Assembly: GCA_965227265.1 (NCBI GenBank)
Contig: OZ245738.1
Coordinates: forward strand, 1,116,001-1,180,000
Length of the DNA stretch: 64,000 nucleotides
DNA from: UBA2336 sp965227265
GTDB lineage: Bacteria; Bacteroidota; Bacteroidia; Cytophagales; Cyclobacteriaceae
Reading direction: 5' to 3'
Shown: positions 59,516 through 64,000 of the stretch, one piece after another
Position numbering within the stretch: position 1 is the first letter of the stretch
Layout: every line of letters starts with the position of its first letter
The notes under the pieces: generated by a model
Seen by the model: the letters and a program-made list of their open reading frames with translations, nothing else
Told to the model about the DNA's origin: nothing
Database searches by the model: none
Translations under genes and position numbers: made by a program

Positions 59516-61071
59516 TGCAGCGTACATTAAACATAGTATGCCTGTTAGGATTTGTTTTGGTTTCATCCTGTAAAACTTCAGAACCTGCTATGAAAAATAC
59601 CTGGCCGCACGGTGTTAAGTATGAAATATTTGTGCTCGCCTTTGCAGATGGTAACAGCGATGGAAAAGGTGATCTGAAAGGTCTGACTGAAAAACTTGGT
59701 TATGTTCAGGAACTTGGAGTTAACGGTATCTGGCTAATGCCCATCATGCCTTCATCATCCTATCACAAATATGATGTCACAGATTATAAAAACGTTCATC
59801 CTGATTACGGCACGCTTGAAGATTTCAAAGCAATGACGGAAGAAGCGCACAAGCGTGGCATTCAAGTAATCATTGACCTCGTGTTAAACCATTCGTCCTC
59901 AAAGCATCCGTGGTTTATAAGTGCAAAAGAAGATAAAGATTCACCTTATCGCGATTATTATGTATGGGGAGACAAGGATTCTATACAAGATCAAATCGCT
60001 AAGAAAACAATAACACTTGATTCGGATAACATTCGTCAATGGCACGAAGTAAACGGAGATTCAACCGCGGAACATTATTACGGATTCTTCTCCAGTCGCA
60101 TGCCTGATCTGAACTTCGACAATCAGAAAGTTCGGGATGAAATGGTTGACATTGCGCGTTTTTGGATAGAAGAGATGAAGGTTGACGGCTTTCGGTTTGA
60201 TGCAGCCCGGCATATTTATCCTGCTGATCGCGCCTACGATAATCACCAGTTTTGGATTTGGTATCGTGAACAGTTAATCAAAATCAAGCCTGACATTTAT
60301 ATGATAGGAGAGGTTTACTCAACTGATAGGAATGAAGTTTCGCCTTATGCCAAAGGATTGCCTGCCTTGTTCAATTTTGATTTGGGAAGTAACGTAATTT
60401 CAATTCTCAATGCCGGAAGTGATACGCTGCAATTGATTGAGCATTATGCTGAGCAAATTGATTTCATTAAATCATCTAACCCGGAGTTTTTAGATGCCCC
60501 GATTCTTACGAATCACGATCAGAACAGGATCATGAGTCAGTTGGATAATAATCCCGGAAAAGCGAAAGTCGCAGCTTCTATCTTACTTACATTGCCCGGA
60601 ACTCCATACCTATATTATGGCGAAGAACTTGGCATGAGGGGTATGAAACCGGATGAATCTATCCGCGAGCCTTTTCCGTGGGGCGATGATAAATTCACCA
60701 CCCGCTGGATGACCCCAACCTTTAATGTAAAAGATTCTATTGCTGATGCCAAAGACCAGAGCAATGAAAGTGAATCGCTTTTAAATCATTATAAGAGACT
60801 AATTGCTTACCGGAATTCAAGCAAGCCATTAACGTTTGGCTCGATCGAATCACTAAAAGATCTGCCAAGATCATTAGTGACCATAAAGAGATCATTTGAT
60901 TCTGAAAGCGTAATTATCTTCCATAACATTTCGGATAAAGAAGTCAAGCTTACATTAACTAATGGATTGGAGTTATTTCGAAACGTTGAATTTTCTTCTA
61001 ACGATTATATCGCACTAAAGGAAAATGAACTTGTACTGTCGGGTTATGCCACGGTAATACTCAAACAATAG
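59515..61071 (+). CDS. GH13 alpha-amylase/oligo-glucosidase-family lipoprotein (second copy)
   Basis: A 518-residue GH13 enzyme with lipobox at Cys19 (LVSSC). Catalytic Asp229 (DGFRFDAAR), Glu266 (MIGEVYS) and Asp335 (LTNHDQNR) are all intact, with DLVLNHSS for region I and GVNGIWLMPIMPSSSYHKYDV typical of the oligo-alpha-glucosidase/alpha-amylase group. Translationally coupled to the first GH13 gene by a one-base overlap. It probably hydrolyses maltodextrins in the envelope; exact product unknown. Confidence 0.91.
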   Translation: MQRTLNIVCLLGFVLVSSCKTSEPAMKNTWPHGVKYEIFVLAFADGNSDGKGDLKGLTEKLGYVQELGVNGIWLMPIMPSSSYHKYDVTDYKNVHPDYGTLEDFKAMTEEAHKRGIQVIIDLVLNHSSSKHPWFISAKEDKDSPYRDYYVWGDKDSIQDQIAKKTITLDSDNIRQWHEVNGDSTAEHYYGFFSSRMPDLNFDNQKVRDEMVDIARFWIEEMKVDGFRFDAARHIYPADRAYDNHQFWIWYREQLIKIKPDIYMIGEVYSTDRNEVSPYAKGLPALFNFDLGSNVISILNAGSDTLQLIEHYAEQIDFIKSSNPEFLDAPILTNHDQNRIMSQLDNNPGKAKVAASILLTLPGTPYLYYGEELGMRGMKPDESIREPFPWGDDKFTTRWMTPTFNVKDSIADAKDQSNESESLLNHYKRLIAYRNSSKPLTFGSIESLKDLPRSLVTIKRSFDSESVIIFHNISDKEVKLTLTNGLELFRNVEFSSNDYIALKENELVLSGYATVILKQ

Positions 61072-61083
61072 TCTTAATATTTC

Positions 61084-63039
61084 ATGAAGATAAATACAAA
61101 AGGGCAATCACGTGTAATCATTGAAAATGTTCAACCCCAGGTTGATGCTGGTCGGTATCCGGCTAAGCGTACGGTTGGTGAGCGCGTGGATGTAACAGCA
61201 GATATTTTTGGTGACGGCCATGATCATATCCGGGCAGAAGTTCTTTACAAAAAGAAAGGTGCATCTGATTGGCATACTATTGAAATGGAACAGGTTGGTA
61301 ACGATGGATGGAAGGCATCATTCTATGTAACCGAAAAAGTACCCTATGTGTTTACTGTTCAGGCTTGGGTAGATCACTTAGACACGTGGTATGATGGCTT
61401 TAAAAAGAAAGCGAATGCTGGGATTGATGTTTCCGTTGAATTGATGGAAGGCGAGCTGCTATTAAAAGAGATTACAGAAGAGGAAGGTCATGATGTGACT
61501 AAAGCAGGAGTAAAGCTTAGTAGCAAATATGAATATGCAGAACGTGTTGCATGGGTGCTTACACCTGCATTTGAAAAGTTAGTGCATCGCCATCCGTTAC
61601 GTGAATTTGAAACTCGTTTTGAGAAGGAGCTTGAGATAGTTGTTGAATTTCCAAAAGCTGCGTTTAGTAGTTGGTATGAATTGTTTCCGAGATCAGCTTC
61701 TTTAGAAGGCAAGCATGGAACATTTAAAGATGTCATCAGGTTGCTGCCCCGAGCCGCATCGATGGGTTTCGATGTACTGTATATGCCACCAATCCATCCC
61801 ATAGGTAAGTTGAATCGAAAGGGTAAGAACAATAACGTTCGCGCAGCACAAGGAGAACCGGGCTCACCGTGGGCCATTGGCAGTGATGAAGGTGGACATA
61901 AATCTATTCATCATGAATTGGGTACGCTCGAAGATTATAAAAAACTAATCACTGAAGCAAAGAAGTTTAACATTGATATTGCGCTTGATCTCGCGTATCA
62001 ATGTGCGCCCGATCATCCGTATGTTAAAGAGCATCCCGAATGGTTTAAGCAACGTCCGGATGGATCAATTCAATACGCAGAAAATCCACCAAAGAAGTAT
62101 CAAGATATCTATCCGTTCAACTTTGAAACTGAACAATGGCAAGAACTTTGGGATGAATTATTATCTGTGATTTTATATTGGGTTGATCACGGTGTTAAAA
62201 TTTTCCGTGTAGATAATCCGCATACCAAACCAATTCCTTTCTGGGAATGGGCAATTGCGGAAACGCACAAACTTCATCCAGATATCATTTTCCTGGCCGA
62301 AGCCTTCACGCGACCAAAGATCATGGCTTCATTAGGTAAGTCTGGGTTTACTCAATCGTACACATACTTTACATGGCGTGTAACCAAAGAAGAACTCACA
62401 GTTTATATGAATGAATTGGTCAATGGCCCTTCACGAAATTATTTCCGCCCCAACTTCTGGCCAAATACGCCTGACATTCTCCCTTTTCACTTACAACATC
62501 AAAACGAGAATATTTTTATTCTACGCTTGGCATTAGCAGCTACATTATCTTCTAATTATGGAGTTTATGGACCTGTTTATGAATTTTACGATAATGCACC
62601 GATCCAGGGAAGGGAAGAGTACCACGAATCTGAGAAATACGAAATCAAGAAGCACGATTGGAAGCGTACCAATCGGATGACTGATATTATCACAATTATC
62701 AATAAAGCCCGTAAAGATCATCCTGCTTTGCAATCAACTTGGAATATTCATTTCTGTGAAGTGAGTGATCCAAACCTGATCGCTTACATCAAAGTCACTG
62801 ATGATCTTTCAGATATAATCTTAACGATTGTGAACCTTGATCCACATAATAAACATGCGGGCTATCTTCAACTACCAAAGGCGTTGTTAAGACTTGACGA
62901 TAAAATCAATATTAAACTTAATGACATCATGACCGATGAGTACTATACCTGGACTCAGGAGTGGAACTTTGTTGAGTTGAACCCTTATAAGTTGCCATTC
63001 CATATATTCACTGTGGCCATCCATGAATCAAACATGTAA
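61084..63039 (+). CDS. glgE: Alpha-1,4-glucan:maltose-1-phosphate maltosyltransferase
   Basis: A 651-residue GH13_3 enzyme that extends alpha-glucan with maltosyl units from maltose 1-phosphate. The N-terminal domain (RVIIENVQPQVDAGRYPAKRTVGE, WVDHLDTWYDGFKKK), the DVLYMPPIHPIGKLNRKGKNN segment and the catalytic core match GlgE: Asp377 nucleophile in KIFRVDNPHTKPIPFWEW, Glu406 acid in FLAEAFTRP, and the FWPNTPDILPFHLQ segment with the third acid. No signal peptide. It is 12 bases after a lipoprotein amylase and two bases before the TreS-like gene, as in other GlgE clusters. Confidence 0.95.
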   Translation: MKINTKGQSRVIIENVQPQVDAGRYPAKRTVGERVDVTADIFGDGHDHIRAEVLYKKKGASDWHTIEMEQVGNDGWKASFYVTEKVPYVFTVQAWVDHLDTWYDGFKKKANAGIDVSVELMEGELLLKEITEEEGHDVTKAGVKLSSKYEYAERVAWVLTPAFEKLVHRHPLREFETRFEKELEIVVEFPKAAFSSWYELFPRSASLEGKHGTFKDVIRLLPRAASMGFDVLYMPPIHPIGKLNRKGKNNNVRAAQGEPGSPWAIGSDEGGHKSIHHELGTLEDYKKLITEAKKFNIDIALDLAYQCAPDHPYVKEHPEWFKQRPDGSIQYAENPPKKYQDIYPFNFETEQWQELWDELLSVILYWVDHGVKIFRVDNPHTKPIPFWEWAIAETHKLHPDIIFLAEAFTRPKIMASLGKSGFTQSYTYFTWRVTKEELTVYMNELVNGPSRNYFRPNFWPNTPDILPFHLQHQNENIFILRLALAATLSSNYGVYGPVYEFYDNAPIQGREEYHESEKYEIKKHDWKRTNRMTDIITIINKARKDHPALQSTWNIHFCEVSDPNLIAYIKVTDDLSDIILTIVNLDPHNKHAGYLQLPKALLRLDDKINIKLNDIMTDEYYTWTQEWNFVELNPYKLPFHIFTVAIHESNM

Positions 63040-63041
63040 TC

Positions 63042-64000
63042 ATGAGCAAGCAAAATAAACAAACTGATGCCCTGTGGTTTAAAGACGCGATCATCTATGA
63101 GCTTTCAGTTCGTGCGTTTTTCGATAGCAATGGCGATGGAACAGGTGATTTCCTGGGCTTGATTCAAAAACTAGATTACCTGGAAGATCTTGGTATTAAC
63201 ACGATCTGGCTGTTGCCATTTTATCCCTCACCATTAAAAGATGATGGCTATGATGTAACGGATCATTGTGATGTTCATCCTGATTTTGGAACACTCGCGG
63301 ATTTCAAAGCTTTTATAAAAGATGCGCATAGTCGCGGTATTAAAGTAATAACCGAACTACTGCTTAATCACACATCGGATCAACATGCGTGGTTTCAGCG
63401 TGCGCGTAAAGCAAAGCCTGGCTCACGTTTCCGTGAGTTTTATGTTTGGAACGATACAACGGATAAGTACAAAGATGCGCGGGTTATCATACAAGGTGAT
63501 GAATCCAGTAACTGGAGTTGGGATACTGAAGCCAAATCATATTACTGGCATCGTTTCTACCGTCATGAACCGGAATTGAATTACGAAAATCCGGAGGTGC
63601 AAATGGAAGTAATCAAGATCATCGACTTTTGGTGTAAGCTGGGTGTTGATGGATTCAGATTATCTTCCGTTCCATTTCTCTTTGAAGAAGAGGGAACCAA
63701 TTGCGAGAACCTTCCGCAAACGCATGCCTTTTTAAGAAAGATCCGAAGCCATGTTGACCGACATTATAAAAATGTGGTCCTGTTGGCAGAAGCTAACTTA
63801 TGGCCTGAAGATGCAGCGGCATATTTCGGTGATGGTGAAGAATGTCACATGAACTTCAACTATCCGTTGATGCCACGATTATTTCTTGGCTTGCGTACGG
63901 AAGACAGTTATCCAATCATCGACATCATAGAACAAACTCCTGAAACTCCGGATAACAGCCAATGGGCATTGTTCCTCCGTAACCATGATGAGCTTGGACT
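63042..64000 (+). CDS. TreS-like GH13 protein lacking the catalytic nucleophile (3' partial)
   Basis: The first 319 residues of a trehalose-synthase/maltose alpha-glucosyltransferase-like protein; it runs off the window. WFKDAIIYELSVRAFFDSNGDGTGDFLGL, EGTNCENLPQTHAFLRKI, LLAEANLWPED and FLRNHDEL are clear TreS motifs (quoted in parts). However the nucleophile position in DGFRLSSVP is Ser208, where TreS has Asp (FRLDAVP). Region I also has Glu105 in ITELLLNH in place of Asp. The acid Glu250 and third Asp316 remain. Two bases differ from an Asp codon at Ser208, so one miscalled base is not an explanation. It may be a pseudoenzyme or carry a fused domain beyond the edge. Confidence 0.88.
   Translation, partial: MSKQNKQTDALWFKDAIIYELSVRAFFDSNGDGTGDFLGLIQKLDYLEDLGINTIWLLPFYPSPLKDDGYDVTDHCDVHPDFGTLADFKAFIKDAHSRGIKVITELLLNHTSDQHAWFQRARKAKPGSRFREFYVWNDTTDKYKDARVIIQGDESSNWSWDTEAKSYYWHRFYRHEPELNYENPEVQMEVIKIIDFWCKLGVDGFRLSSVPFLFEEEGTNCENLPQTHAFLRKIRSHVDRHYKNVVLLAEANLWPEDAAAYFGDGEECHMNFNYPLMPRLFLGLRTEDSYPIIDIIEQTPETPDNSQWALFLRNHDELG

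Noticed and set aside
61488..61877. 129-codon minus-strand ORF
   Set aside because: Antisense shadow inside glgE, whose motifs account for the sequence.
63660..63671. Serine at the TreS nucleophile as a simple base-call error
   Set aside because: At least two base changes from either Asp codon would be needed, region I also differs, and the frame is intact.
1..64000. tRNA, rRNA, CRISPR or prophage elements
   Set aside because: No cloverleaf-like gene, ribosomal RNA, repeat-spacer array, integrase or phage structural gene was found in reading the window; the intergenic gaps are mostly under 200 bases.

Overview
The window comes from a bacterium of the phylum Bacteroidota, most likely order Cytophagales. 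Evidence: a SusC/SusD pair, a type IX secretion C-terminal domain, SprB repeats, DUF5686 and DUF5777 proteins, few purine-rich Shine-Dalgarno sites, and short AT-rich intergenic spacers. No tRNA, rRNA, CRISPR array, phage gene or insertion sequence was seen. Both edges cut a gene: an MFS transporter on the left and a trehalose-synthase-like GH13 protein on the right.

Positions 1-11.3 kb are mostly core genes: an MHS-type transporter, a small TPR protein, etfB-etfA followed by a bifunctional nuclease, a SanA-like envelope protein, a DUF5686 outer-membrane protein, and the translation cluster thrS-infC-rpmI-rplT. Three short hairpin-forming dispersed repeats lie between these genes. Positions 11.6-16.6 kb hold an ECF sigma-factor operon: sigma factor, a membrane protein with a barrel-like C-terminus, two paralogous SprB-repeat lipoproteins with an unusual CX4CH haem motif, a YceI protein and a DUF5777 barrel. 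Positions 16.6-23.1 kb carry a sodium/solute symporter-OsmC-metZ operon, a rhodanese, an unrecognised outer-membrane candidate, lhgO, msrA, and a gene-free stretch with two hairpins and a tiny ORF.

Positions 23.1-47.7 kb are mainly a maltodextrin/alpha-glucan utilisation locus. On the minus strand are a LacI-family regulator, a GH31 alpha-glucosidase, a sugar MFS transporter, an esterase and a lipoprotein, plus a SusE/F-like lipoprotein. Divergently on the plus strand are SusC, SusD, two accessory secreted proteins, a GH13 amylase with a T9SS signal, beta-phosphoglucomutase, a GH65 phosphorylase and a PfkB kinase. The logic is extracellular cleavage, SusCD import, periplasmic trimming, then phosphorolysis to glucose 1-phosphate and glucose 6-phosphate.

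Positions 46.5-57.7 kb hold a second carbohydrate operon: a Gfo/Idh/MocA dehydrogenase, two TIM-barrel sugar isomerases, a c-type cytochrome, a 1224-residue fusion (cytochrome c, PA14, sugar-dehydrogenase-like propeller, DUF1080 keto-glycoside hydrolase fold), a TonB-dependent receptor and a small membrane protein, with a divergent NupG-like transporter. It resembles sugar breakdown through 3-keto intermediates. Positions 57.7-64 kb return to alpha-glucans: two lipoprotein GH13 enzymes, GlgE, and a TreS-like protein.

Two observations stand out. Palindromes resembling CGCAATCGATTGCG precede the sus genes, GH31, the LacI gene and the distant GH13-glgE operon, so one LacI regulator may control the whole alpha-glucan set. 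The TreS-like protein has serine where GH13 enzymes have the catalytic aspartate, so it may not be a normal trehalose synthase.
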